In this document: piece after piece, positions 6,158 through 14,839 of the stretch
How positions within the stretch are numbered: position 1 is the stretch's first letter
Layout: each line of letters begins with the position of its first letter
Assembly (NCBI GenBank): GCA_938028845.1
Contig: CALIZJ010000299.1
Span: 1-17,536 of the forward strand
DNA length: 17,536 bases
From: an uncultured Blautia sp.
GTDB lineage: Bacteria; Bacillota; Clostridia; Lachnospirales; Lachnospiraceae
Reading direction: 5' to 3'
Made by a program: the position numbers and the translations under genes
Notes under the pieces: generated by a model
Seen by the model: only the letters and a program-made list of their open reading frames with translations
Database searches by the model: none
What the model was told of the DNA's origin: nothing

Positions 6158-7525
6158 ATGAGTCTGATTCATCGTTATCAGAATAATGGTTATAATATCG
6201 TGCTTGATATTAACAGCGGCTGCATCCATCTTGTGGATGAAGTGACCTATGAAATATTGCCCTACATGGAAGAAGGCTGTTCTGACAGTGAGATTGCAGA
6301 CAGGCTTTCCGGACGTTTTGACAGGCAGGATATTCTGACAGCAGCGGCGGAATGCCGGAAGCTGAAAGAAGAAGGCATGCTGTTTACAGAAGATATTTAT
6401 GAAAATATCATAGATGAATTTACCAAGGACAGGCAGACAGTGGTAAAGGCTTTGTGCCTGCATATTGCACACGACTGCAACCTGGCCTGCCGCTACTGCT
6501 TCGCAGAAGAAGGAGAATACCACGGCAGACGGGCTATGATGTCTTTTGAAGTAGGGAAAAAAGCGCTGGACTTCCTGATCGCCAATTCCGGTTCCAGAAA
6601 AAATCTGGAAGTGGATTTTTTTGGGGGCGAACCGCTTATGAACTGGGAAGTGGTAAAGAAACTGGTTCAGTATGGAAGAGAGCAGGAAGCCATACATAAT
6701 AAGAGATTTCGTTTTACACTTACTACAAACGGCGTCCTTTTAAACGAGGAGATCATGGATTTCTGTAATAAGGAAATGGCCAATGTGGTGCTCAGTGTGG
6801 ATGGAAGGAAAGAAGTAAATGACTATATGCGTCCCTTCCGGAAAGGAGCCGGCAGCTACGATCTGATCATGCCGAAGTTTATTCAGTTTGCGCAGTCACG
6901 GGGACAGGAAAACTATTATGTGAGGGGTACCTTTACTCATCACAACCTGGACTTTTCCAAAGATGTACTGCATCTGGCGGATCTGGGCTTTAAACAGATT
7001 TCTGTGGAACCAGTGGTTGCTTCTGAAGAGGAAACATACGCCATCAAAGAGGAAGATATCCCGCAGATCCTGGAACAGTACGATCTTCTTGCCAAAGAGA
7101 TGATCGCCCGGGAAAAAGAAGGGAAAGGCTTTAATTTCTTCCATTTTATGATCGACCTCACAGGTGGTCCCTGTGTGTACAAGCGCCTCTCCGGCTGTGG
7201 TTCAGGAACAGAATATCTGGCGGTTACTCCCTGGGGAGACCTTTATCCCTGCCATCAGTTTGTAGGCGAGGAAGAGTACCTTATGGGAAACGTGGACGAG
7301 GGTATCCGAAAACCAGAGATCCAAAAAGCGTTTTCCGGCTGCAATGTGTATACAAAAGAAGCGTGCAGAGACTGTTTCGCAAGATTCTATTGCAGCGGCG
7401 GCTGTGCTGCCAATGCTTATCATTTTCAGAATGATATAAAAGGAAATTATGAGATCGGGTGCGAGCTCCAGAGAAAAAGAGTGGAGTGCGCGATCATGAT
7501 AAAAGCTGCATTAGCAGAAGACTAA
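6158..7525 (+). CDS. scfB: SCIFF radical SAM maturase (thioether-forming, SPASM)
   Basis: A 455-residue radical SAM enzyme that installs thioether bridges in the SCIFF peptide. The N-terminal ~85 residues are a peptide-recognition (PqqD-like/RRE) region starting with the family hallmark Y-x-x-N-G-Y-N-I-V-L-D (7-17). The SAM cluster cysteines are C107, C111 and C114 (C-N-L-A-C-R-Y-C), followed by F-F-G-G-E-P-L. The C-terminal SPASM/twitch region carries L-Y-P-C-H-Q-F and C-R-D-C-F-A-R-F-Y-C-S-G-G-C, ligands for two auxiliary [4Fe-4S] clusters. The frame opens at 6104, but that ATG abuts a hairpin and lacks an SD. ATG 6158 has GGAAAGGA about 10 bases upstream and restores the usual family N-terminus. 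It follows scfA by 109 bases and precedes secDF by 25. SAM cleavage and Fe-S chemistry imply anaerobic function. Confidence 0.94.
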   Translation: MSLIHRYQNNGYNIVLDINSGCIHLVDEVTYEILPYMEEGCSDSEIADRLSGRFDRQDILTAAAECRKLKEEGMLFTEDIYENIIDEFTKDRQTVVKALCLHIAHDCNLACRYCFAEEGEYHGRRAMMSFEVGKKALDFLIANSGSRKNLEVDFFGGEPLMNWEVVKKLVQYGREQEAIHNKRFRFTLTTNGVLLNEEIMDFCNKEMANVVLSVDGRKEVNDYMRPFRKGAGSYDLIMPKFIQFAQSRGQENYYVRGTFTHHNLDFSKDVLHLADLGFKQISVEPVVASEEETYAIKEEDIPQILEQYDLLAKEMIAREKEGKGFNFFHFMIDLTGGPCVYKRLSGCGSGTEYLAVTPWGDLYPCHQFVGEEEYLMGNVDEGIRKPEIQKAFSGCNVYTKEACRDCFARFYCSGGCAANAYHFQNDIKGNYEIGCELQRKRVECAIMIKAALAED

Positions 7526-7550
7526 AAAGAAAGTAAGAAGGGAAAGAAAG

Positions 7551-9962
7551 ATGAAGAAAAGCAGAGGAATCGCAGTCCTGATTCTGACGGTCATCATCAC
7601 TGCCTTTTTATGTTTCACAGCAGCCGTAGGTATTGGACCAACGGGAACAGGTGCTGCCAGGAATATAAAGACAGGTCTTGATCTTGCCGGCGGTGTCAGC
7701 ATTACCTATCAGGCAAAGGAAGACAATCCAAGCAGCGAGGATATGGCAGATACCAGATATAAGCTGCAAAGACGTGTGGAGCAGTACAGCACAGAGGCGC
7801 AGGTTTATCAGGAAGGTTCTAACCGTATCAACGTAGAAATCCCTGGTGTGACAGATGCAAACGCCATTCTGGAGGAACTTGGAAAACCAGGTTCTCTTTG
7901 CTTCATTGAAGAAACAGACGATGACGGAAATACAAACTTTACCCTTGGGGAAGAAGGTTATGTACTTTCCAGAAGTCTGGATGAGATTCGTGAAGCCGGA
8001 TCTGTTGTACTGGAAGGAAGCGATGTGGCGGATGCAGAAGGCGGCGCCATTCAGACTTCTGCCAGCAGTGCGCGGGAGTATGTAGTAAGCCTTACCATGA
8101 CAGATGAGGGTAAAGAAAAATTCGCCCAGGCTACAGAAGATAATGTAGGAAAGCAGATTGCGATCGTATATGATGATGCCATTTTAAGCGCACCAACTGT
8201 AAACGAGGCGATCACTGGCGGACAGGCACAGATTGACGGTATGTCAAGTGTGGAGGAAGCCCAGAATCTTGCTTCCTATATCCGTATCGGTTCTTTGAGC
8301 CTTGAGCTGGAAGAACTTCGTTCCAGCGTGGTTGCTGCCCAGCTTGGAGAAGAAGCAATTACAACAAGTCTGATCGCGGCAGCTATTGGTCTTGCCATTG
8401 TGATCATTTTTATGACCTGTGTGTACAGGGTGCTGGGTCTGATCTCCGGTGTGGCGCTGATCATTTACACAGCTTTGATGCTCCTTACCCTGAATGCCTT
8501 TGACATTACCCTTACCCTTCCGGGTATCGCCGGTATTATTCTGGGCATTGGAATGGCGGTGGACGCAAACGTTATTATTTATGCCCGTATCAGAGAAGAG
8601 ATCACGGCAGGCCTTTCTGTGCGGAGTGCCATTAAGAACGGCTTCCAGAAAGCATTTTCAGCGATCTTTGATGGAAATATCACTACTTTGATCGCTGCAT
8701 TCGTTCTTATGTGGCTTGGTTCCGGTACAGTTAAGGGATTTGCATATACACTTGCTCTTGGTATCGTTGTTTCTATGTTTACCGCACTGGTGGTTTCCAG
8801 GATTTTGGTAAACGCAGTATATGCAGTGGGCGTACGGGATGAAAAATTTTATGGAAGGGCAAAAGTTAGAAAGAGCATTAACTTTACCGGCCATAAAAAG
8901 ATCTTTTTTACGGTTTCCATCCTTTTGATTTTAAGCGGTCCGGTGATCATGTTCGTAAACAGCCAGATGGGAAACAGAGCGCTGAATTACAGCCTTGAGT
9001 TTTCCGGCGGTACGGCTACCACTGTGACCTTTAACGAAGACATGAACATCGCACAGATTGATTCCGAGGTAACGCCTGTAGTCGAAGAAGTAACCGGAGA
9101 TGGAAACGTGCAGCCTACAAAGGTAGTGGGAACCAATCAGGTAGTCATTAAGACCCGTTCTCTGAATCTGGAAGAGCGCCAGGCGCTTAACGACGCAATG
9201 GTAGAGAATTTCGATGTAGATCCGGATCTTATTTCCTCAGAAAGCATTTCTTCTACTGTAAGTACAGAGATGCGCCGGGATGCGGTAGTTGCTGTGGTAG
9301 TGGCTACGATATTCATGCTTTTGTATATCTGGTTCCGCTTTAAAGATATCCGTTTTGCCAGCAGCGGCGTTCTTGCACTTGTACACGATGTATTGGTTGT
9401 GCTTGCCTTTTACGCTGTGTCCAGGATATCAGTAGGCAATACTTTTATTGCATGTATGCTTACCATCGTAGGATACTCTATTAATGCCACGATCGTTATT
9501 TTCGACCGTATCCGCGAAAATATGCATGGAGATAAAGATCCAGAGGATATGGATGAGATTGTAAACAGCAGTATCACCCAGACGCTGACAAGAAGTATAT
9601 ATACTTCCTTTACTACATTTGTAATGGTAGCAGTGCTGTTTATCCTGGGAGTATCTTCCATACGTGAGTTTGCGGCTCCTCTTATGGTAGGCGTGGTATG
9701 CGGTGCTTACTCTTCTGTGTGCATCACAGGTCCATTGTGGCTGGTTATGAAGAAAGGATTAAAAAATAATCAGCCGAAGCTTGCGGCAGCCGGCAGTACA
9801 GGAACTGTTAAGCTGGAACAGAGTAAGAAAATTGAAAAGAAACAGGAAAATCGTCCGAATACAAAAAATGTATCTGGTCAGCCGAAAAAGAAAAACCGGA
9901 AAAGAGTGGCAGAGCGTCTTGCCGCTCAGGAAGCAGCTAAGAACCAGGAAAAATCTGAATAA
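7551..9962 (+). CDS. secDF: Fused protein translocase accessory subunit SecDF
   Basis: An 803-residue RND-type membrane protein fusing SecD and SecF, which uses the proton gradient to pull secreted proteins out after SecA/SecYEG. The SecD half has helix 1 (7-27), the motif G-L-D-L-A-G-G (42-48), an extracellular domain and a helical block with G-I-G-M-A-V-D-A-N-V (about 333-342). SecF starts near 446, with E-F-S-G-G (about 483-487) and S-I-N-A-T-I-V-I-F-D-R-I-R-E-N (about 643-657). Both RND halves with their conserved Asp residues are present, about 12 helices in all. The final 60 residues are a highly basic, Lys/Gln/Asn-rich cytosolic tail, longer than needed for the family core. It starts 25 bases after scfB with GAAGGG as SD and is probably co-transcribed with it. 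The genes are commonly neighbours in clostridia. Confidence 0.95.
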   Translation: MKKSRGIAVLILTVIITAFLCFTAAVGIGPTGTGAARNIKTGLDLAGGVSITYQAKEDNPSSEDMADTRYKLQRRVEQYSTEAQVYQEGSNRINVEIPGVTDANAILEELGKPGSLCFIEETDDDGNTNFTLGEEGYVLSRSLDEIREAGSVVLEGSDVADAEGGAIQTSASSAREYVVSLTMTDEGKEKFAQATEDNVGKQIAIVYDDAILSAPTVNEAITGGQAQIDGMSSVEEAQNLASYIRIGSLSLELEELRSSVVAAQLGEEAITTSLIAAAIGLAIVIIFMTCVYRVLGLISGVALIIYTALMLLTLNAFDITLTLPGIAGIILGIGMAVDANVIIYARIREEITAGLSVRSAIKNGFQKAFSAIFDGNITTLIAAFVLMWLGSGTVKGFAYTLALGIVVSMFTALVVSRILVNAVYAVGVRDEKFYGRAKVRKSINFTGHKKIFFTVSILLILSGPVIMFVNSQMGNRALNYSLEFSGGTATTVTFNEDMNIAQIDSEVTPVVEEVTGDGNVQPTKVVGTNQVVIKTRSLNLEERQALNDAMVENFDVDPDLISSESISSTVSTEMRRDAVVAVVVATIFMLLYIWFRFKDIRFASSGVLALVHDVLVVLAFYAVSRISVGNTFIACMLTIVGYSINATIVIFDRIRENMHGDKDPEDMDEIVNSSITQTLTRSIYTSFTTFVMVAVLFILGVSSIREFAAPLMVGVVCGAYSSVCITGPLWLVMKKGLKNNQPKLAAAGSTGTVKLEQSKKIEKKQENRPNTKNVSGQPKKKNRKRVAERLAAQEAAKNQEKSE

Positions 9963-9981
9963 TCAGTAACAGGATGTAAAG

Positions 9982-10025
9982 TCCCGGGGCAGGATCTGAC
10001 TTGTCCCGGGATATTTACTATTTTT
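9982..10025 (+). terminator. Intrinsic terminator or attenuator between secDF and recJ
   Basis: TCCCGGGGCA (9982-9991) pairs with TGTCCCGGGA (10002-10011) including one G-U pair; the loop has 10 bases. The stem is very GC-rich, then TATTTACTATTTTT follows to 10025. It begins 19 bases after the secDF stop and ends 20 bases before the recJ start. There is no clear promoter between it and recJ, so recJ probably depends on read-through. Confidence 0.7.
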
Positions 10026-10045
10026 ACGGGCAGAAAGGAATGTAC

Positions 10046-11758
10046 ATGGAAAAATGGGTAGTTGCGGCAAAGCGCGCAGATTTTAACGGAATAGGAAAAC
10101 AATTCGGCATCGATCCTGTCATTGCAAGGCTTTTGCGAAACAGGGAAGTGGTGGGGGAGGAGAATATCCGCCTGTATCTTCAAGGGGATTTGTCCCAGCT
10201 TCCCTCTCCCTGGCTTTTAAAGGATATGGAAAAAGCAGCAGATATTTTAGAAGAAAAAATCAAAAGCAAAAAAAAGATCCGGATCATAGGGGATTATGAT
10301 ATAGACGGTGTTTCGTCCACTTATATTCTGCTGAAAGGCTTTCGCAGGATGGGAGCTGTGATAGATACCTATATCCCTGACCGGATCAGTGATGGGTACG
10401 GCATACACGAGCACCTGATCCTCCAGGCCCAAAAGGACGAAATAGATACGATCCTTACCTGCGATAACGGGATCGCAGCGGGAAGTGAGATTGCAATGGC
10501 AAAGGAGCTGGGAATGACGGTGGTGGTGACCGATCATCATGAGATTCCCTATCGGGAGACAGAAAAAGGAAGGGAACTGCTTCTTCCCCTCGCAGATGCG
10601 GTTATAAATCCCAAGCAGCCTTCCTGTATGTACCCAAGTAAAAACATCTGCGGAGCGGTAGTAGCATGGAAACTGGTGGGCGCTATGTACGAACGTTTTG
10701 GGATTCCCAGGGAAGAATTTTTGGATCTTCTGGAGTTTGCTGCTATAGCCACAGTGGGAGACGTAATGGACCTTCAGGGAGAAAACAGGATCATTGTAAA
10801 GGAAGGACTAAAAAAACTTCCCACCACAAAAAATCCTGGATTGCTGGCGCTGATACGCGCAAACGGGCTGGAGGGAGGAAAGATCACCTCATATCATATA
10901 GGGTTCGTTCTTGGCCCATGCATCAATGCCAGCGGAAGACTTGACACTGCCGCCCGTTCCCTTGCCCTTTTTGACACGGAGGATCCGGGGAAAGCGGCAG
11001 AGATAGCAGGGGATCTGGCAGCTCTTAATGAAAGCAGAAAGGCTCTGACGGAAAAGGGAAAAGAAGAAGCGATCCGTCAGGTAGAAGAGACCTCTGTGGG
11101 AAAGGATCGTGTGCTTGTCATTTACCTTCCGGACTGTCATGAAAGCCTGGCTGGTATCATTGCCGGCCGTATACGGGAAAAATTTTATAAACCGGTATTC
11201 GTACTGACCAAGGGAGAACACGGAGTAAAAGGCAGCGGCCGCTCTATAGAAGCATACTCTATGTTTGATGAACTGGTTAAATGTGCAGATCTTCTGGAAC
11301 AGTTCGGGGGACATCCTATGGCGGCAGGACTTTCCCTTGCAGAAGAAAATGTAGAAGAACTTCGCAGACGCTTAAACGAAAACTGTACCCTTACTCCGGA
11401 AGAACTCATCCCAAAGATCGTGATCGACGTAGCCATGCCTTTTTCTTATATTTCCAGGGAGCTGATAGAGCAGCTCTCTCTTTTGGAACCTTTTGGAAAA
11501 GGGAATACAAAGCCGGTGTTTGCGCAAAAAGGGCTCCGTGTTTTAGAACCCAGGATTTTTGGGAAAAATCGAAATGTGGCAAAAATGCGGATACAAGACC
11601 AGGAAGGCTTTGCCATTGACGCAGTTTATTTTGGGGAAGCTGAGAAATTTTTAGATTTTGCCGCCCACGCAGGTGGGATTTCAGTAACCTATTATCCGGA
11701 AATTAACCGGTACCAGGGAAGGGAAACCATGCAGATTGTCATACAAAACTATTGCTGA
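10046..11758 (+). CDS. recJ: Single-stranded-DNA-specific 5'-3' exonuclease RecJ
   Basis: A 570-residue DHH-family nuclease that degrades single-stranded DNA 5' to 3' in recombinational repair, mismatch repair and replication restart. Metal-binding motifs: D83-Y-D-I-D-G (motif I, 83-88), C-D140-N-G (II), D163-H-H-E (III) and the A-T-V-G-D-V-M-D stretch (IV). The DHHA1 domain carries G-G-H-P-M-A-A-G-L. A C-terminal OB-type domain (about 450-570) completes the Firmicutes-length protein. The open frame extends to 10001, but that start is TTG inside the upstream hairpin. The ATG at 10040 touches the SD, whereas ATG 10046 lies 6 bases after AAAGGA (10034-10039), so 10046 is chosen. No partner gene is obviously linked; the position between secDF and apt is the usual clostridial arrangement. 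Confidence 0.94.
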   Translation: MEKWVVAAKRADFNGIGKQFGIDPVIARLLRNREVVGEENIRLYLQGDLSQLPSPWLLKDMEKAADILEEKIKSKKKIRIIGDYDIDGVSSTYILLKGFRRMGAVIDTYIPDRISDGYGIHEHLILQAQKDEIDTILTCDNGIAAGSEIAMAKELGMTVVVTDHHEIPYRETEKGRELLLPLADAVINPKQPSCMYPSKNICGAVVAWKLVGAMYERFGIPREEFLDLLEFAAIATVGDVMDLQGENRIIVKEGLKKLPTTKNPGLLALIRANGLEGGKITSYHIGFVLGPCINASGRLDTAARSLALFDTEDPGKAAEIAGDLAALNESRKALTEKGKEEAIRQVEETSVGKDRVLVIYLPDCHESLAGIIAGRIREKFYKPVFVLTKGEHGVKGSGRSIEAYSMFDELVKCADLLEQFGGHPMAAGLSLAEENVEELRRRLNENCTLTPEELIPKIVIDVAMPFSYISRELIEQLSLLEPFGKGNTKPVFAQKGLRVLEPRIFGKNRNVAKMRIQDQEGFAIDAVYFGEAEKFLDFAAHAGGISVTYYPEINRYQGRETMQIVIQNYC

Positions 11759-11803
11759 AAGGCGGAATATGCTGTATTTATGCGGGTGGTGTCGGGTTTT
11801 TCA

Positions 11804-11832
11804 TTGATTCTGCGAAAAAAAAGTGCTATACT
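11804..11832 (+). promoter_or_regulatory. Strong extended -10 promoter of the apt-rel operon
   Basis: TTGATT (11804-11809), a 17-base spacer and TATACT (11827-11832), with TGC just before the -10, make an extended -10 promoter with a good -35. The start near 11839 leaves a leader of about 94 bases to the apt ATG. This promoter probably serves apt, rel, the MBL gene, hemZ and the HD-GYP gene. Confidence 0.8.
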
Positions 11833-11838
11833 TACTTA

Positions 11839-11913
11839 TATTGTTAAGAAAAAAATAAAAAACTTCCGAGATAGAAAGAGGAAACAATTTTTGTTGTTCT
11901 TAATACGACAATA
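11839..11913 (+). promoter_or_regulatory. Inverted repeat in the apt leader
   Basis: TATTGTTAAGAA (11839-11850) can pair with TTCTTAA (11897-11903) and, after a five-base bulge, CAATA (11909-11913). This closes a large A-rich loop just upstream of the SD (near 11920). A small AACAA/TTGTT hairpin lies within. It matches no riboswitch I recognise, and there is no purine-aptamer signature. It may act as a stabilising or protein-binding structure, or occur by chance in AT-rich DNA. Confidence 0.3.
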
Positions 11914-11932
11914 AAAAAAGAGGAGTGGGAAA

Positions 11933-12457
11933 ATGAAGAAGATAGAAGATTATGTAAGAAGTATTCCGGATTTTCCGGAGCCAGGTATTATTTTTCGTGA
12001 TGTCACAAGCATATTACAGGATGCAGACGGTCTGCAGCTTGCTATTGATTCCATGCAGGACTGTTTGAAGGGACTGGATGTGGATGTGATCGTGGGTACA
12101 GAATCCAGAGGTTTTATCTTTGGAATGCCCATTGCTTATAATCTCCATAAACCTTTTGTTCCCATCCGTAAAAAAGGGAAGCTTCCATGTGAAACTGTGT
12201 CCAGAAGCTACGATCTGGAATATGGAAGCGCAACCATTGAAATACATAAGGATGCCATTAAGCCAGGGCAGAAGGTTGCGATCATCGACGATCTGATCGC
12301 CACCGGAGGCACGATCGAAGCTGCAGCGAAGTTAGTGGAAGAATTAGGCGGAGAAGTGGTAAAGATTGTATTTCTTATGGAACTTGCCGGCTTAAATGGT
12401 GTAAAAAAACTCGACGGCTATAATGTTGAGTCTATCATCCGTTACGAAGGAAAATAA
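11933..12457 (+). CDS. apt: Adenine phosphoribosyltransferase
   Basis: A 174-residue cytosolic salvage enzyme: adenine + PRPP gives AMP + pyrophosphate. The PRPP-binding loop is V-A-I-I-D-D-L-I-A-T-G-G-T (115-127; acidic pair D119-D120). The adenine-side start I-P-D-F-P-E-P-G-I-I-F-R-D (11-23) and E-S-R-G-F-I-F-G (57-64) are classic Apt blocks. Length is standard. The ATG has GAGGAG about 8 bases upstream. It is the first gene after a strong promoter and 33 bases before rel, a clostridial pairing that joins purine salvage to (p)ppGpp control. (p)ppGpp inhibits several purine enzymes in Firmicutes, so a functional link is plausible. Confidence 0.96.
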   Translation: MKKIEDYVRSIPDFPEPGIIFRDVTSILQDADGLQLAIDSMQDCLKGLDVDVIVGTESRGFIFGMPIAYNLHKPFVPIRKKGKLPCETVSRSYDLEYGSATIEIHKDAIKPGQKVAIIDDLIATGGTIEAAAKLVEELGGEVVKIVFLMELAGLNGVKKLDGYNVESIIRYEGK

Positions 12458-12490
12458 ATTCTAAAATTTTTGGCGATAGGCAGGTGATAG

Positions 12491-14824
12491 ATGTTGGTGG
12501 AAATAATAAAAAACACAGAGCAGAAGAAAGTGACCGACCGGGCGGAATTGGAAAAAATGGAATCTGTAAGGAAAGCGGATGCAGCCATAAAGGCCACCCA
12601 TGATTTTACCAGCCCGGAAGAATTGTATCAGGACTTGATATCCAGCGTCGTTAAGTACCATCCTTCTACCGATATAACGATGATCGAGAAAGCCTACCAG
12701 GTAGCGAGGGAGGCACACAAAGACCAGAAAAGAAAATCAGGGGAACCTTATATTATTCATCCCTTATGTGTGGCCATCATCCTGGCGGACCTGGAACTGG
12801 ATAAAGAAACCATCGTGGCAGGGCTTCTCCATGATGCGGTGGAAGATACCTGGATGACCTATGACGAAGTAAAAAATGAATTTGGAGAAGAAGTGGCTCT
12901 TCTCGTGGACGGAGTTACCAAGCTGGGACAGTTAAGCTATTCGGCAGATAAGGTGGAGGTTCAGGCGGAAAATTTAAGAAAGATGTTCCTTGCCATGGCG
13001 AAGGATATCCGCGTGATCCTGATCAAGCTGGCAGACCGTCTGCACAATATGCGTACCCTGCAGTATATGAGCCCGGAAAAACAGCAGGAAAAGGCGAGAG
13101 AGACCATGGACATCTATGCCCCTATTGCTATGCGTCTGGGTATTTCCAAGATCAAAGTAGAGCTGGATGACCTCTCTTTGAAATACTTAAAACCGGATGT
13201 GTACTACGATTTGGTAGAAAAGGTGGCGCTGCGCAAGAGTGTCCGGGAAGAATTCGTAGGCAATATTGTCAAACAGGTAAAAAAACACATGGAGGATGCA
13301 AATATCAAAGCCCAGGTAGACGGCAGGATAAAGCATTTCTTCAGTATTTACAAAAAAATGGTCAACCAGGATAAGACCATCGACCAGATCTACGATCTGT
13401 TTGCCGTGCGGATCATTGTGGATACAGTAAAGGACTGTTATGCAGCCCTTGGTGTGATCCACGAGATGTATAAACCCATTCCAGGCAGATTTAAAGATTA
13501 CATCGCCATGCCAAAGCCGAATATGTACCAGTCTTTGCATACCACGCTGATCGGTCCTAAGGGGCAGCCTTTTGAGATCCAGATCCGTACCTTCGAGATG
13601 CATAAAACGGCAGAGTACGGTATCGCAGCCCATTGGAAATATAAAGAGACGTCCGATGGAAAAGCTCCGGTAGGAAAGAGCGAAGAGGAAAAACTGAACT
13701 GGCTGCGGCAGATCCTGGAATGGCAGCGGGATATGTCAGATAACAGGGAGTTTATGAGCCTGTTAAAAAATGACCTGGATCTGTTTGCAGATAATGTATA
13801 CTGCTTTACTCCCCAGGGCGATGTGAAAACCCTTCCAAACGGTTCCACACCCATTGATTTCGCATACAGCGTTCACAGTGCAGTAGGAAATAAGATGGTA
13901 GGGGCAAGGGTAAACGGAAAGCTTGTTCCCATTGAGTATCAGATAAAAAATGGGGACAGGATTGAGATCATTACTTCTCAGAATTCCCAGGGACCAAGCC
14001 GTGACTGGCTGAAGCTGGTTAAGAGCACACAGGCAAAAAATAAGATTAACCAGTGGTTCAAAAAAGAATTAAAAGAAGACAATATCCTTAAAGGAAAAGA
14101 AATGCTTACGCAGTATGCAAAGTCCAAAGGATATAAGATCAGTTTATATACGAAAACACAGTACCTGGAAGCAGTTATGCGAAAATATGGCTTTCGGGAC
14201 TGGGATTCAGTTTTAGCAGCCATCGGACACGGCGGCCTTAAAGAGGGCCAGGTGTTTAATAAACTTCTGGAAGCCTATGAGAAAGAAAATAAAAAGAACC
14301 TTACAGACGAACAGGTTCTGGAAGCGGCTTCGGACGCACATGAAAAGCTTCATATTACGAAGAATAAGGGCGGGATCGTAGTCAAAGGAATCCACGACGT
14401 AGCGGTTCGCTTTTCAAAATGCTGCAGCCCTATTCCAGGAGATGAGATCGTTGGCTTTGTTACCAGAGGCAGAGGGATCACCATCCACCGGACAGACTGC
14501 GTGAATATTTTAAATATGTCGGAGATGGACAGGAGCCGTCTCATCGAGGCAGAATGGCAGAGCGGGGACGGAAAAACTCCTGAAAAATACATGGCAGAGA
14601 TCAGCGTTTATGCAAATAACCGTACAGGCCTTCTGGTAGATCTTTCAAAGATCTTCACAGAACGTAAGATTGATGTGAGAAGCATTAATTCCCGGACGAA
14701 TAAACAAGAAAAAGCGACGATCTCCATGAGCTTTGAGGTAAAGAGCAAGGAAGAATTAAATTCTCTGATCGAAAAGATACGCCAGGTTGAAAGCGTGCTT
14801 GACGTGGAGCGTACTACAGGATAA
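12491..14824 (+). CDS. rel: Bifunctional (p)ppGpp synthetase/hydrolase Rel
   Basis: A 777-residue RelA/SpoT homologue that makes (p)ppGpp from GTP/GDP and ATP on amino-acid starvation and hydrolyses it otherwise. The HD hydrolase (about 60-210) has H90-P and H114-D-A-V-E-D119, so hydrolysis is expected to be intact. The synthetase domain (about 290-400) has R333-F-K-D336, the RxKD form of bifunctional enzymes (EXDD marks synthetase-only RelA), and Y-Q-S-L-H-T-T. Next are TGS (about 437-500), the conserved-cysteine module (C644-C645-S-P-I-P-G-D) and a C-terminal ACT domain (about 700-777). About 40 extra N-terminal residues precede the conserved P-E-E-L-Y-x-D-L-I start. The SD AGGTG is only 4 bases from this ATG, so the exact start is less certain. 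It is followed after 15 bases by the MBL gene. Confidence 0.96.
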   Translation: MLVEIIKNTEQKKVTDRAELEKMESVRKADAAIKATHDFTSPEELYQDLISSVVKYHPSTDITMIEKAYQVAREAHKDQKRKSGEPYIIHPLCVAIILADLELDKETIVAGLLHDAVEDTWMTYDEVKNEFGEEVALLVDGVTKLGQLSYSADKVEVQAENLRKMFLAMAKDIRVILIKLADRLHNMRTLQYMSPEKQQEKARETMDIYAPIAMRLGISKIKVELDDLSLKYLKPDVYYDLVEKVALRKSVREEFVGNIVKQVKKHMEDANIKAQVDGRIKHFFSIYKKMVNQDKTIDQIYDLFAVRIIVDTVKDCYAALGVIHEMYKPIPGRFKDYIAMPKPNMYQSLHTTLIGPKGQPFEIQIRTFEMHKTAEYGIAAHWKYKETSDGKAPVGKSEEEKLNWLRQILEWQRDMSDNREFMSLLKNDLDLFADNVYCFTPQGDVKTLPNGSTPIDFAYSVHSAVGNKMVGARVNGKLVPIEYQIKNGDRIEIITSQNSQGPSRDWLKLVKSTQAKNKINQWFKKELKEDNILKGKEMLTQYAKSKGYKISLYTKTQYLEAVMRKYGFRDWDSVLAAIGHGGLKEGQVFNKLLEAYEKENKKNLTDEQVLEAASDAHEKLHITKNKGGIVVKGIHDVAVRFSKCCSPIPGDEIVGFVTRGRGITIHRTDCVNILNMSEMDRSRLIEAEWQSGDGKTPEKYMAEISVYANNRTGLLVDLSKIFTERKIDVRSINSRTNKQEKATISMSFEVKSKEELNSLIEKIRQVESVLDVERTTG

Positions 14825-14839
14825 GTAAAGGAGAAGAAT

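Noticed and set aside
5908..7525. A new bacteriocin (sactipeptide) cluster
   Set aside because: The peptide and enzyme fit the widespread SCIFF family, and there is no immunity protein or dedicated exporter; conservation and core-gene context argue against an antimicrobial role.
11833..11932. Purine riboswitch or T-box in the apt leader
   Set aside because: No aptamer core, no T-box sequence and no terminator/antiterminator pair; only a bulged inverted repeat in AT-rich DNA.
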